56,579 bases of DNA from an uncultured Clostridium sp. (GCA_948436975.1 CAOJJB010000012.1:1-56579), one strand, 5' to 3'; numbered from the stretch's first letter, positions 41,928-51,904 are shown. Made by a program: numbers and translations. Notes: generated from the letters alone by a model not told the origin.

Positions 41928-42071
41928 ATGACAGAAATTTTAGACTTTTTTCGGGAAATTTACGAAATGCGACTTTTAATGGAAAAGGAGTTATTGGTAC
42001 CTTTAATAATTTTTGGCATTATAATTATTGCCATGTTCTTATTATTTGCTGTATGGCTTAATAAAAAATAA
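41928..42071 (+). CDS. Small single-helix membrane peptide, 47 aa
   Basis: ATG at 41928 behind a perfect AGGAGG; the in-frame ATG at 41883 overlaps the promoter and is rejected. A charged N-terminus (MTEILDFFREIYEMRLLMEK) precedes one helix (LLVPLIIFGIIIIAMFLLFA) and a short WLNKK tail. Own promoter and a very strong terminator. Function unknown; such units include type I toxins and small regulators of membrane complexes. Confidence 0.6.
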   Translation: MTEILDFFREIYEMRLLMEKELLVPLIIFGIIIIAMFLLFAVWLNKK

Positions 42072-42075
42072 TAAG

Positions 42076-42126
42076 AACACAAAGTCAGTCTTTGCAAGAG
42101 AATTCCTTGCAGAAACTGACTTTTGT
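42076..42126. terminator. Long hairpin terminator of the small peptide gene
   Basis: Extended stem (AACACAAAGTCAGT with ACTGAC then TTTTGTGTT; inner TTGCAAG with CCTTGCA), followed by T-rich sequence on the plus strand; it is convergent with copA and may serve both. Confidence 0.75.
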
Positions 42127-42184
42127 GTTTTCTATGTTATTTTATTGCTATTATAATTTACAAAAATGTCAATTGCTCAATTGA

Positions 42185-42385
42185 TCATATAATCCTAAAA
42201 CCTACTTCATCTATAACTTTTTTTATTTCATTTTCATTAATTTCTTTATTACATATAATTATTGCTTTCTTCTCTTCTAATATTACTTCTGCTTTTTCAA
42301 CTCCATCTATTGAATTTAGAGCCTTTTCAACAGTCATTTTACAATGATTACATTGCATTCCATCAATTAATACTGTTTTTTCCAT
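42185..42385 (-). CDS. Internal copZ-like start within copA (66 aa)
   Basis: In frame with copA, ATG 42385 has AAGGAG nine bases upstream and opens MEKTVLIDGMQCNHC, a complete copper chaperone of normal CopZ length. The site would allow separate translation of a soluble chaperone as well as the fusion. Alternatively copZ was once a separate gene whose upstream stop was lost. Confidence 0.5.
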   Translation of the reverse strand: MEKTVLIDGMQCNHCKMTVEKALNSIDGVEKAEVILEEKKAIIICNKEINENEIKKVIDEVGFRII

Positions 42386-44845
42386 AATTTTATTCTCCTT
42401 TTTCAAATTAATTTGTTTATTTAATCCTATTTTAGTATTTAAATTTTCTGATTGTTTTAATTTTACCTTATTAACTTTAGCTTTTTGATTTTTACTTTTA
42501 AATCTTCTTAATCTTAAAGCATTTGCAACAACACAAACAGAACTTAAACTCATTGCTGCTGCACCTATCATTGGATTTAATTTTAAACCAAAATTCAAAT
42601 AAAACGCTCCAGCAGCTACTGGAATTCCTATAATATTATAGAAAAATGCCCAAAATAAATTCATTTTTATATTTTTTATAACAGCCCTACTTAATTCTAA
42701 TGCTGTATTTACATCTAATAAACTATCTTTCATTAAAACTATATCCGCTGATTCTATTGCAATATCTGTTCCTGAACCTATTGCTAATCCAACATCTGCT
42801 TTTACTAGAGCAGGACTATCATTTATTCCATCTCCTACAAAAGCTACTCTTTTTCCTTTATTTTGCAATTTAGCAACTTCTTTTTCTTTATCTTGTGGTA
42901 AAACTTCTGAAATAATATTCTCTATTCCTAAAGTTTCTCCAATAGCAGTAGCTGCTAATTCATTATCACCAGTTAACATTACAACTTCCAATTTTTTATT
43001 TTTGAATTCTTTTATAGCTAATTTACTTGTATCTTTTACAATATCAGAAATACCTATTATTCCTATTAAATTTTTCTCTTTTGAAAAATAAATCAATGTT
43101 TTTCCTTGCTTTGACAGATTTTCACTATATTCTTTTGTTAATTCAACATCTATAGAATTTTCTTTCATAAAAGCTAAATTTCCACCAAAATACTCTATCC
43201 CTTCTATTAATCCTTTTATACCTCTTCCTGGTATTGCTGAGAAATTTTTTACTTCTACTAAGTCTACTTTATTTTCTTTTGCTTTTTCTAATATAGCATC
43301 TGCTAAAGCATGTTCTGAATTTTGTTCTAAACTTCCTGCAATCTTTAATAATTCATTTTCTACTTTAAGATTATAATTTTTATTTTCAATTATTTTAATT
43401 CTATTATTATTTAATTTGTCTGTATTTCCTACCAAAGTTTGACTAGTTATTATATCTGTAACTTTAGGTTTTCCTGAAGTTATTGTACCTGTTTTATCTA
43501 AAACAATTGTATCAATTAAATGTAAAGTTTCTAAGCTCTCTGCTGATTTAATTAAAATTCCATTTTCTGCACCTTTTCCTGTACCAACCATAATAGCTAC
43601 TGGAGTTGCTAATCCTAATGCACATGGACAAGAAATAACTAAAATAGCAATTCCTGTTGTTAATGCAAATTCAAAACCTTTACCTAGAATTATCCATATT
43701 ATTGATGTAATTATAGCTATTACAATTACTGTTGGCACAAAAACAGAACTTACTTTATCTGCAATTTTTGCTATTGGTGCTTTTGAATTACTAGCTTCTT
43801 CTACTAATTTGATAATTTGTGAAAGAGTTGTATCTTCTCCAACTTTAGTTGCTCTCATCTGTAAATATCCATTTTTATTTATAGTTCCAGAAATAAGAGT
43901 ATCTCCAACTGTTTTCTCTACTGGAATACTTTCTCCTGTTATACTAGATTGGTCTATTGAAGAAGTTCCTGTAATAACTATACCATCTACTGGTATACTA
44001 GAACCTGGTTTTATTACAACTATATCATCCTTAATAATATCTTCTAAATTAACTTCTATCTCAGTATTTTCTCTAATTACTATTGCTTTTTTTGGTGCTA
44101 AATCTACTAACTTATTGATTGCATCACTAGTTTTTCCTTTCGATTTTGTTTCTAAATATTTTCCAACTGTAATAAGAGTAAGAATGGTTCCAGCAGATTC
44201 AAAATAAATATCCATACTATATCTACTTACTAACTCGAGTCTATTATGTCCTAATCCATAACCTATCATATAAATTGCAAAAATCCCATATATTGTAGCT
44301 GCTGTACTTCCTAAAGCTATTAGAGAATCCATATTAGGGGTTCTTTTAAATAATCTACTAAAACCTATTATAAAATAACTCCTATTTACATATATAATTG
44401 GTATTAATAATATAAATTGAGTAAATGCAAAAATAAAAGCATTTTCATTTCCTTTAAATAAATTATTTACCACTTGAGGAATAGGAAGTCCAAACCATTT
44501 ATAAAACATATGATGCATAGCTATATACATAAGTGGTATTAAAAAACATATTGAAATTATTAATCTTTTTTTCATTAATTTTAAATTTTCTTTTGTTTTA
44601 TCTATTTTTTTAATTTTTTCATTTTCTTCATTAGAAGAAATACTTGCTCCATATCCTGCTTCTATAACAGCCTTAATAATTTTTTCATTATTTAAAATAT
44701 TACTATCATATTCAACACTCATATTATTTGATAACAAATTTACATTTACATTTCTTATACCATCAAGTTTTTTTACAGCTTTTTCAACATGAGATGAACA
44801 ACTACTACAAGTCATTCCTTGAATATCAAACTTTATCTTTTTCAT
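42185..44845 (-). CDS. copA: Copper P1B-ATPase CopA with an extra C-terminal CopZ-like domain
   Basis: 886 aa from ATG 44845 (GGAAAGGAAAG upstream). Order: N-terminal HMA with GMTCSSCSSHVEKA; eight helices; actuator TGESIPVEKTVGD; ISCPCALGLATP (CPC); DKTGTITSGKP; nucleotide domain; MLTGDN and GDGINDSPAL; a Lys/Asn-rich linker; then a second HMA with LIDGMQCNHCKMTVEKAL. An internal start with its own AAGGAG precedes this last domain. Exports Cu+. Start overlaps the ttcA-like gene by 20 bp. Confidence 0.92.
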   Translation of the reverse strand: MKKIKFDIQGMTCSSCSSHVEKAVKKLDGIRNVNVNLLSNNMSVEYDSNILNNEKIIKAVIEAGYGASISSNEENEKIKKIDKTKENLKLMKKRLIISICFLIPLMYIAMHHMFYKWFGLPIPQVVNNLFKGNENAFIFAFTQFILLIPIIYVNRSYFIIGFSRLFKRTPNMDSLIALGSTAATIYGIFAIYMIGYGLGHNRLELVSRYSMDIYFESAGTILTLITVGKYLETKSKGKTSDAINKLVDLAPKKAIVIRENTEIEVNLEDIIKDDIVVIKPGSSIPVDGIVITGTSSIDQSSITGESIPVEKTVGDTLISGTINKNGYLQMRATKVGEDTTLSQIIKLVEEASNSKAPIAKIADKVSSVFVPTVIVIAIITSIIWIILGKGFEFALTTGIAILVISCPCALGLATPVAIMVGTGKGAENGILIKSAESLETLHLIDTIVLDKTGTITSGKPKVTDIITSQTLVGNTDKLNNNRIKIIENKNYNLKVENELLKIAGSLEQNSEHALADAILEKAKENKVDLVEVKNFSAIPGRGIKGLIEGIEYFGGNLAFMKENSIDVELTKEYSENLSKQGKTLIYFSKEKNLIGIIGISDIVKDTSKLAIKEFKNKKLEVVMLTGDNELAATAIGETLGIENIISEVLPQDKEKEVAKLQNKGKRVAFVGDGINDSPALVKADVGLAIGSGTDIAIESADIVLMKDSLLDVNTALELSRAVIKNIKMNLFWAFFYNIIGIPVAAGAFYLNFGLKLNPMIGAAAMSLSSVCVVANALRLRRFKSKNQKAKVNKVKLKQSENLNTKIGLNKQINLKKENKIMEKTVLIDGMQCNHCKMTVEKALNSIDGVEKAEVILEEKKAIIICNKEINENEIKKVIDEVGFRII

Positions 44846-45683
44846 CAATCTTTCCTTTCCCATATTCATCTAAAAAATGATAAAATTTATCTCCTTTTCT
44901 ATATGATATTATTGTATCTAAATTCACATTATGTACACTATTAAAAATATTAATATCTATATTATCATAATTTTTTTTCATTTGTCTAATAAGAGTTTTC
45001 ATTTCTTCTCTTTTAGATTGTTCTTCTTTATTTCCATTTTTTGTATATTCTTCTGTAAATCTACAAGCACATTGGATAAATTCTAAGTTATTCTTATCTC
45101 TCCAATGTTCAATATCATCTTCTTTAACAAAATATAAAGGTCTTATAAGTTCCATTCCTGGATGTGATGTACTACAAACCTTTGGCATCATTGTTTGTAC
45201 TTGAGATCCATAAAAAATTCCCATTAATATTGTTTCTATTACATCATTAAAATGATGACCTAAAGCTATTTTATTACAACCATATTCTTTTGCTTTCTCA
45301 TATAAATATCCTCTTCTCATTCTTGCACATAAATAACATGGATTATTCTCAATATTCACAACTCTATTAAATATATCTGTTTCGAACATTTTTATCGGTA
45401 TATTTAATATTTCACTATTACTAATTATTTTTTGTTTATTAATTTCATTGTATCCAGGGTTCATTACTAGAAAAACTAATTCAAAATTCATTTTTCTATG
45501 CTTTTTTAACTCTTGAAAACATTTTGCCATTAGCATTGAATCTTTTCCTCCAGATATGCAAACTGCAATTCTATCGCCTTCTTTTATCATTTCATATTTT
45601 GAAATTCCATTAACAAATTTTTTCCATATTTCTTTTCTATATCTTTTGGTAATAGTTTGTTCTACTTCCTCATACCTTTCCAT
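44826..45683 (-). CDS. TtcA-family tRNA thiolase
   Basis: 285 aa. PP-loop ISGGKDSMLM, the Fe-S Cys pair NNPCYLCARMRRG, ALGHHFNDVIET, and the distal Cys in IQCACRF. Typical of TtcA/TtuA-type enzymes that insert sulfur into tRNA with a [4Fe-4S] cluster. Next to mnmA and suf, which supply activated sulfur and clusters. AAGGAG precedes ATG. Exact tRNA position unproven. Confidence 0.8.
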   Translation of the reverse strand: MERYEEVEQTITKRYRKEIWKKFVNGISKYEMIKEGDRIAVCISGGKDSMLMAKCFQELKKHRKMNFELVFLVMNPGYNEINKQKIISNSEILNIPIKMFETDIFNRVVNIENNPCYLCARMRRGYLYEKAKEYGCNKIALGHHFNDVIETILMGIFYGSQVQTMMPKVCSTSHPGMELIRPLYFVKEDDIEHWRDKNNLEFIQCACRFTEEYTKNGNKEEQSKREEMKTLIRQMKKNYDNIDINIFNSVHNVNLDTIISYRKGDKFYHFLDEYGKGKIDEKDKV

Positions 45684-45748
45684 TTTATGCTCCTTTTAAT
45701 TTATATTATCCATTTCATAGCCTCATATATTACCTAAAATTTATTATA

Positions 45749-46805
45749 TTATTTACAAATTTTTCCTCCACCTAAAACAATATCATCTACATAAAAAACT
45801 GCTGACTGTCCTGGTGTAATTGCTCTTTGTGGTTCATCAAATATAACCTTTATATTATTTCCTTCTTGAATAATTTTAGCTTTAGATTCTTTTGATGAGT
45901 ATCTAGTTTTTGCTGTTACATAAACCCAATCTTTTATTTCATCCATTAATAATAAATTTATATCTGATACTAAAATTTCTTTTTTATATAACTCTTTTTC
46001 TTCACCAACAATAACTTCATTTTTTTCTTTATTAAATTCTAGTACAAATAATGGTACTGGATTAGAAATTCCTAAACCTTTTCTTTGACCAATTGTATAA
46101 TTATATAATCCTGTATGTTTTCCTAAAACTTTTCCAGTTGTATTTACAATATTACCGTGTTCTTGGTTTTATATTTGAATTCTTTTCTAAAAACTCTTTA
46201 TAATTCCCATTTGGAATAAAACATATATCCTCACTATCTGGTTTATTAGCAACTTCCAATTGCCTTACTCTTGCAATACTTCTTATTTGCTCCTTATTTT
46301 CAAAATCAGATAATGGAAAAACTATATATTCTATCAATTCTTTGGGGATATTCCATAAAACATAACTTTGATCTTTCTTTCCAGCATTAGACTTCTTCAA
46401 AACCCATCTACTATATTTTTCACTATATTCTGTTTTAGCATAATGACCTGTTGCAATATATCTACAATCTAACTCTTTAGCTTTTTCATACATTATTCCA
46501 AACTTCATATATTTATTACATTCAATACAAGGATTTGGTGTTTTACAATTTGCATAACACTCTACAAAATCTTGTATTACATACTCTTTAAATTCCTTCT
46601 TAAAATTATACATAAAATGTGGTATATCCAACTGACTACATACATTCTTTGCATCTAAATATGTATCTGCATTACAATCGCTACTTTTGGCAAATAATTC
46701 CATTGTAGTTCCTATTACTTCATATCCTTGTTCTTTTAGTAAAAGTGCTGATACAGAACTATCAACTCCTCCACTCATACCTAATAAAACTTTTTTATTT
46801 TCCAT
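45749..46805 (-). pseudogene. mnmA: tRNA-specific 2-thiouridylase MnmA, frameshifted
   Basis: ATG 46805; frame 1 gives 217 aa with the PP-loop MSGGVDSSVSALLL, nucleophile Cys in NPCIECNKYMKFG, and DICFIPNGNYKEF (second Cys), then stops at 46152. The other frame continues GNIVNTTGKVLGKHTGLYN, TIGQRKGLGISNPVPL and the C-terminal barrel to a stop at 45749. Dropping one base near 46157 gives a normal 351-aa MnmA. The N-terminal catalytic domain is complete but the C-terminal domain is lost. Either a sequencing slip or a true loss. Confidence 0.88.
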
Positions 46806-46828
46806 ATAAATAACCTTTTATAATATAT

Positions 46829-47260
46829 TTAATTTTTATTTAACATATCTTCTATTGTATGCCATGCCAAAAGTGCACATTTTACTCTTGCTGGCATATT
46901 AGAAACATTACGAAAAGCAATCGAATCTTCTAATTTTTCTAATTCATCTTCATCTTTTACTTCTCTTTTTATCATTCTAATAAATATTTGAATAATTTCT
47001 TTAGCCTCATCTATTGTCTTTCCCTTTAATGTATCTATCATAACTGATGTTGAAGCTTGTGAAATAGCACATCCATGACCAGAAAAAGCCATATCTTCAA
47101 TAATATCTCCATTCACTTTCATTTCAAGAGTTATTTCATCACCACAATTAGGATTATGTCCAATCTCACTAAAATTAGCATTATCTAGCTTTTTCTTATT
47201 ATAAGAATTCATACTATGTTCCATTATTAATTCATTATAAACCTCTGTTAAATCTTCCAT
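46829..47260 (-). CDS. sufU: Fe-S assembly protein SufU
   Basis: 143 aa. Three conserved Cys in NPNCGDEI, SGHGCAISQAS and ARVKCALLAW; the Zn-binding SufU rather than scaffold IscU pattern. Accepts the persulfide sulfur from SufS. AAGGAA precedes ATG. Follows sufS by about 97 bp. Confidence 0.9.
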   Translation of the reverse strand: MEDLTEVYNELIMEHSMNSYNKKKLDNANFSEIGHNPNCGDEITLEMKVNGDIIEDMAFSGHGCAISQASTSVMIDTLKGKTIDEAKEIIQIFIRMIKREVKDEDELEKLEDSIAFRNVSNMPARVKCALLAWHTIEDMLNKN

Positions 47261-47357
47261 ATTCTATTCCTTTCTTAAATATATTTTTCATAGGATAAAA
47301 TTTTAATCTATTAATTTCCATACTACAATTTTCCTTATAATAATTATCTATAATTAA

Positions 47358-48590
47358 TCAAAATTTAATATATTTCTTAAACATATCGTATGCCTTATTA
47401 AGAGCCATAACCAATTTATCCACATCATCTTTAGAATTATAAAAATAAAAACTAGCCCTACAAGTAGAATCAATATTCAAAAATCTCATAAGTGGTTGTG
47501 CACAATGGTTTCCAGAACGAACACAAATACCTTGACTATCAAGAATGCTTGCAACATCATGTGGATGAACACCTTTTATATTAAATGAAATTACACCTGA
47601 ATGATTTTCTTTATTTGGTGTTAGATACAAATCTAAATAATCTAGTTTGGATAATTGTCCTATTGCATAAGAAACTACATCATCTTCAATTTCTTTTATT
47701 TTTTCATACCCAAGACTTTCAATATAATCAATAGCTGCACTTAAACCAATTACCCCTTCAACATTTTGAGTACCTGCCTCAAATTTATTTGGAAGTGGTG
47801 CAAAAGTTGTTTCTTGTTCATAAACATATTCAATCATATCTCCACCCATTAAAAATGGAGTCATTTTATTTAAAATTTCTTTTTTTCCATATAAAACACC
47901 AATTCCTAAAGGAGCCAACATTTTATGTCCTGAAAATACTAGAAAATCTGCATCTAAATCTTGTACATCAACTTTAATATGAGGAATACTCTGAGAAGTA
48001 TCTACAACAACTATTGCACCTTTTTTATGTGCGTAATTTATTATCTTTTTCACATTATTAACTGTTCCTAATACATTTGATACATGAGCTATCCCAACTA
48101 TTTTAGTATTATTAGTAATTTTACTTTCAATTTCATCATCAGATATTTCAAATTCATCATTTATATACATATAATTTAACTTACTTCCAGTAACCTTAGC
48201 AACTTTTTGCCATGGTACTAAATTTGAATGATGTTCCATTATTGAAATAACAATTTCATCATTTCTCTTTAAATTATCCATACCATAAGAATATGCAATT
48301 AAATTTAAAACTTCTGTTGCATTTTTTGAAAATATAATCTCTTCTTTTGATTTTGCATTTATAAATTTAGCTATTTTAGTTCTAGCATTTTCATAAATCT
48401 CTGTTGCTTCTATACTTAGAGAATATGCTCCTCTATGTGGATTTGCATTGCTATTTTTATAATATTCTTCTATTGATTTTATTACTTGAATAGGTTTCTG
48501 TGTTGTAGCCCCACTATCTAAATATACTATATTTTTTTGTTCTAAAATTGGAAAATCTTTTTTTATATCCACTTTTTTAAGTCCTTTCAT
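47358..48590 (-). CDS. sufS: Cysteine desulfurase SufS
   Basis: 410 aa. PLP-binding Lys in LVFSGHKMLAPLGIG, catalytic Cys in RSGNHCAQPLMRF, and the N-terminal IVYLDSGATTQKP. Group II desulfurase, works with SufU. The ATG has a weak upstream site; GTG seven codons in has AAAGGA and is an alternative start. Confidence 0.92.
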   Translation of the reverse strand: MKGLKKVDIKKDFPILEQKNIVYLDSGATTQKPIQVIKSIEEYYKNSNANPHRGAYSLSIEATEIYENARTKIAKFINAKSKEEIIFSKNATEVLNLIAYSYGMDNLKRNDEIVISIMEHHSNLVPWQKVAKVTGSKLNYMYINDEFEISDDEIESKITNNTKIVGIAHVSNVLGTVNNVKKIINYAHKKGAIVVVDTSQSIPHIKVDVQDLDADFLVFSGHKMLAPLGIGVLYGKKEILNKMTPFLMGGDMIEYVYEQETTFAPLPNKFEAGTQNVEGVIGLSAAIDYIESLGYEKIKEIEDDVVSYAIGQLSKLDYLDLYLTPNKENHSGVISFNIKGVHPHDVASILDSQGICVRSGNHCAQPLMRFLNIDSTCRASFYFYNSKDDVDKLVMALNKAYDMFKKYIKF

Positions 48591-48620
48591 ATCCTATAAA
48601 TTACTTTTATTCTAATATTA

Positions 48621-49679
48621 TTAATCTAATCTTTCATCAATTTCATATAATATTAAATTTTTTAACTTTTCATTTTTTATATTTTCTAATATATTATTAA
48701 ATTTAGCTCTAACTATTAATTTCATAGCTTCTTTTATGCTAAAACCTCTACTCATAATATAAAATAATTCTTTATTTTCAATTCTTCCAGCAGCACTACT
48801 ATGATTTCCTTCTACATCTTCTTCTGAACATAGCAACATAGGCAATGCTAGAGATTTTGATGTATCTGATAAAATTGTACAAAATTCATTTTCATTTCCT
48901 TTTGATTTTTTACAACCTTTTTTAAAATCAATAGTACCTTTAAAATGTTTTCTAGCATTATCTGTTAAAGCCCCTTGCACTTCTATATTTATATTACTTT
49001 CTTCTCCTCTTAATTCTCCTATATAATTTATATCTATTAATTGTTTTCCATTTCCTAAATATATAGTATTTATATTATTTTCTGACTTTTTACCTAATAA
49101 ATTAGAATATAAATTAGTAATGCTATTTTTTCCTCCAAAATCTATTATTGTATAATTTAATTTTGATTTTTCTGCAATTTCATTATCTATACTTATAAAA
49201 TTATCAGTATTTGAATTTACTAAATTTACAAGTACAATATTTAAATTTGAATTTTGTTTTGTAAATACTTTAACTATTCCATTATGGTATCCTTTTACTT
49301 CTTGTTCTGTTTCATATTTTAAATATACAGTTGCATTTGTATTCTGACTTGCTACAATTTGAATATTATCTATTAAATTTATATTTTTATTATCTAGCTT
49401 AAAATTTAAAAATAATTCTTTGTGTTTTTTAGAATTTATTGCTATTCTTAAATTTTTATTTGAATTTTCTCTTACTTGATTTTCAAGTCCATTTCCATAA
49501 GTTAAACAATATTCATCTATAAAAGAATTTACTTCTATTTTATCTGTTTCATTAATTATTTCCAAATTATGAAATTCTTCAATTTTATGTGGAATTTGTA
49601 TATCTTCTAATTTAATATTATTTATATTAAAGTTTCTTGAAGTTCTAACAGGTGTTTCATTTAATTTTAATGTTTCCAT
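48621..49679 (-). CDS. sufD: Fe-S assembly protein SufD
   Basis: 352 aa. Beta-helix core and the C-terminal SufB/SufD signature reading EEDVEGNHSSAAGRIE then LFYIMSRGFSIKEAM. More diverged and shorter than usual. Partner of SufB in the SufBC2D scaffold. AAGGAT precedes ATG. Confidence 0.88.
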   Translation of the reverse strand: METLKLNETPVRTSRNFNINNIKLEDIQIPHKIEEFHNLEIINETDKIEVNSFIDEYCLTYGNGLENQVRENSNKNLRIAINSKKHKELFLNFKLDNKNINLIDNIQIVASQNTNATVYLKYETEQEVKGYHNGIVKVFTKQNSNLNIVLVNLVNSNTDNFISIDNEIAEKSKLNYTIIDFGGKNSITNLYSNLLGKKSENNINTIYLGNGKQLIDINYIGELRGEESNINIEVQGALTDNARKHFKGTIDFKKGCKKSKGNENEFCTILSDTSKSLALPMLLCSEEDVEGNHSSAAGRIENKELFYIMSRGFSIKEAMKLIVRAKFNNILENIKNEKLKNLILYEIDERLD

Positions 49680-49703
49680 AACTTAAATCCTTTCAAATAT
49701 TTA

Positions 49704-51104
49704 TTATCCTACTTGACCTTCTAATTCTAAATTAATTAGATTATTCATTTCTACTGCATATTCAACTGGTAATTCTTTAGAAATTGGATATGCAAAACCT
49801 CTTACTATCATTGCTTTTGCATCTTCTTCTGATAATCCTCTACTCATTAAATAAAAAATAGTTTTATCACTAATTTTTCCAATTTTCGCTTCATGAGAAA
49901 ATTCTACTTCATCATTTCTTATTTCATTTACAGGTATTGTATCTGATATTGAAATATCGTCTAGCATAAGTGATTCACATGATACTGATGACTTTGAATT
50001 TTTTGCATTCTCATTTATTCTAACTAAAGATCTATAAGTACATTTACCACCATTTTTTGATATAGACTTTGCATTAACTACACTAGACGTGTTTGGAGCA
50101 TTGTGTACAACTTTAAAGCCATTATCTAAATTTTGACCTTTTCCTGCAAAAGATATTCCAGTAAATTCTGTTTTTGATCCTTCACCATTTAATATACTCA
50201 TTGGATATAACATAGATATTTTAGATCCAAATGAACCACTTACCCAATCTACTTGTGCATTTTTTTCTACAATTGCTTTTTTAGTATTTAGATTTAACAT
50301 ATTTTTTGACCAATTTTCTATTGTAGAGTATCTTAAATATGCATTTTCTTTTACAAATAATTCAACACATCCTGCATGCAAATTTACTTTATTATATTTT
50401 GGAGCTGAACACCCTTCTATAAAATGAAGACTTGCTCCTTCATCAACTATTATAAGTGTATGCTCAAATTGCCCTGATTCTGGTGAATTTAATCTAAAAT
50501 ATGACTGTAATGGTATATCTACTTTTACACCTTTTGGAATATATACGAAAGATCCTCCTGACCATACTGCACCATGCAAAGCTACAAATTTATGATCATA
50601 TATTGGAACACATTTCATAAAATGTTCTTTTACTAATTCCGGATATTCTCTTACTGCTGTTTCCATATCTGTATAAATTACACCTTGTTTTATTAAATCT
50701 TCTTTCATACTATGGTAAACAACTTCTGAATCATACTGTGCTCCAACTCCTGCTAAAGATTCTTTTTCAGCTTCTGGTATTCCTAAATTATCAAATGTAT
50801 TTTTTATATCTTCTGGCACATCGTCCCAAGAGTTATTTAATTTTGATTTTGGTTTAACATATATTGATATATCATCCATGTTCAATTCTGATAAGTCTGG
50901 ACCCCATGTTGGTAACTCTAATTTATTATAAACATCTAATGCTTTTATTCTAAATTCTTTCATCCATTCAGGTTCATTTTTTTTATACGAAATATCAGAT
51001 ATTATTTCTTTAGTTAAACCTTTTTTTGATTTAAAATCATAATTATCTTTATTTTTTATATCATAAATATTTCTATTTATTTCATCTATTTGATTTTTTT
51101 CCAC
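49704..51104 (-). CDS. sufB: Fe-S assembly protein SufB
   Basis: 466 aa, full length. KGVKVDIPLQSYFRLNSPES and the C-terminal VEFSHEAKIGKISDKTIFYL then MSRGLSEEDAKAMIVRGF are the family hallmarks; TYRSLVRINENAKNSKSSVS includes the region near the catalytic Cys. GTG start with AAGGA upstream. Central scaffold. Confidence 0.93.
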   Translation of the reverse strand: MEKNQIDEINRNIYDIKNKDNYDFKSKKGLTKEIISDISYKKNEPEWMKEFRIKALDVYNKLELPTWGPDLSELNMDDISIYVKPKSKLNNSWDDVPEDIKNTFDNLGIPEAEKESLAGVGAQYDSEVVYHSMKEDLIKQGVIYTDMETAVREYPELVKEHFMKCVPIYDHKFVALHGAVWSGGSFVYIPKGVKVDIPLQSYFRLNSPESGQFEHTLIIVDEGASLHFIEGCSAPKYNKVNLHAGCVELFVKENAYLRYSTIENWSKNMLNLNTKKAIVEKNAQVDWVSGSFGSKISMLYPMSILNGEGSKTEFTGISFAGKGQNLDNGFKVVHNAPNTSSVVNAKSISKNGGKCTYRSLVRINENAKNSKSSVSCESLMLDDISISDTIPVNEIRNDEVEFSHEAKIGKISDKTIFYLMSRGLSEEDAKAMIVRGFAYPISKELPVEYAVEMNNLINLELEGQVG

Positions 51105-51118
51105 CTTAAAAGTCCTTT

Positions 51119-51850
51119 CTAATTTTTATAACTTTCATATCCATTTTCTTCTATTTCTTTAGCTAAATCAAATTCTCCTGTTTTTACTATTTTTCCATCT
51201 ACTAAAACATGTACAAAATCTGGTTTTAAACTATGAAGTATTTTTGTATTATGAGTAATTATTAAAACTGAATTTTCTTCTGTTTTAAACATTTCTATTC
51301 CTTTTGAAACTGTTTTTATTGCATCAACATCTAGTCCTGAATCTGTTTCATCTAAAATAACAAGTTTGGGATTTAACATAAGCATTTGTAAAATTTCATT
51401 TTTCTTTTTTTCTCCACCAGAAAAACCAACATTTAAACTCCTATCCATATTTTTAGAATTCATTTTTAATTCTTCCATATATTTTTTTAATTCAGTTTTA
51501 AATTCAAATATTTTAACTGGTTTTCCTGTTGTCTTATTTTTAGCATATTTTAAAAAATTTGTTACAGAAACTCCTGGAATTTCCTCAGGTGATTGAAAAG
51601 ACATGAAAATTCCTTTTCTAGCAATTTCATCTGTTTTTAAATTTGAAATATCTTCTCCTTCAAAAATAATTTCTCCTTTTTCTTTCTTATATTCTGGATT
51701 ATTTAAAATTACATTTGCAGTTGTACTTTTACCTGATCCATTTGGTCCCATTATTACATGTATTTCGCCTTTGTTTATTTTTAAATTTATTCCTTTTAAT
51801 ATCTCTTTTTCTCCTGCGTTTACAAATAAATCTTTAATCTCTAATAACAT
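51119..51850 (-). CDS. sufC: Fe-S assembly ATPase SufC
   Basis: 243 aa. Walker A GPNGSGKSTTANVI, signature VGFSGGEKKKNEIL (the SufC form), Walker B LVILDETDSGLD. First gene of sufC-B-D-S-U. GAGGAA precedes ATG; an operator-like palindrome lies about 40 bp upstream. Confidence 0.93.
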   Translation of the reverse strand: MLLEIKDLFVNAGEKEILKGINLKINKGEIHVIMGPNGSGKSTTANVILNNPEYKKEKGEIIFEGEDISNLKTDEIARKGIFMSFQSPEEIPGVSVTNFLKYAKNKTTGKPVKIFEFKTELKKYMEELKMNSKNMDRSLNVGFSGGEKKKNEILQMLMLNPKLVILDETDSGLDVDAIKTVSKGIEMFKTEENSVLIITHNTKILHSLKPDFVHVLVDGKIVKTGEFDLAKEIEENGYESYKN

Positions 51851-51871
51851 AACTTTCTTTCCTCAAACTTT

Positions 51872-51900
51872 TATTTAGGTTTCATTTAGGTACCTATAAA
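51872..51900. promoter_or_regulatory. Operator-like dyad upstream of sufC
   Basis: TAGGTACCTA (51887-51896) is a perfect palindrome, and TTTAGGT occurs twice as direct repeats (51874-51880 and 51885-51891). The TTAGGT half-site resembles DtxR/IdeR boxes, and a DtxR-type regulator is the next gene upstream. Confidence 0.45.
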
Positions 51901-51904
51901 CTCT

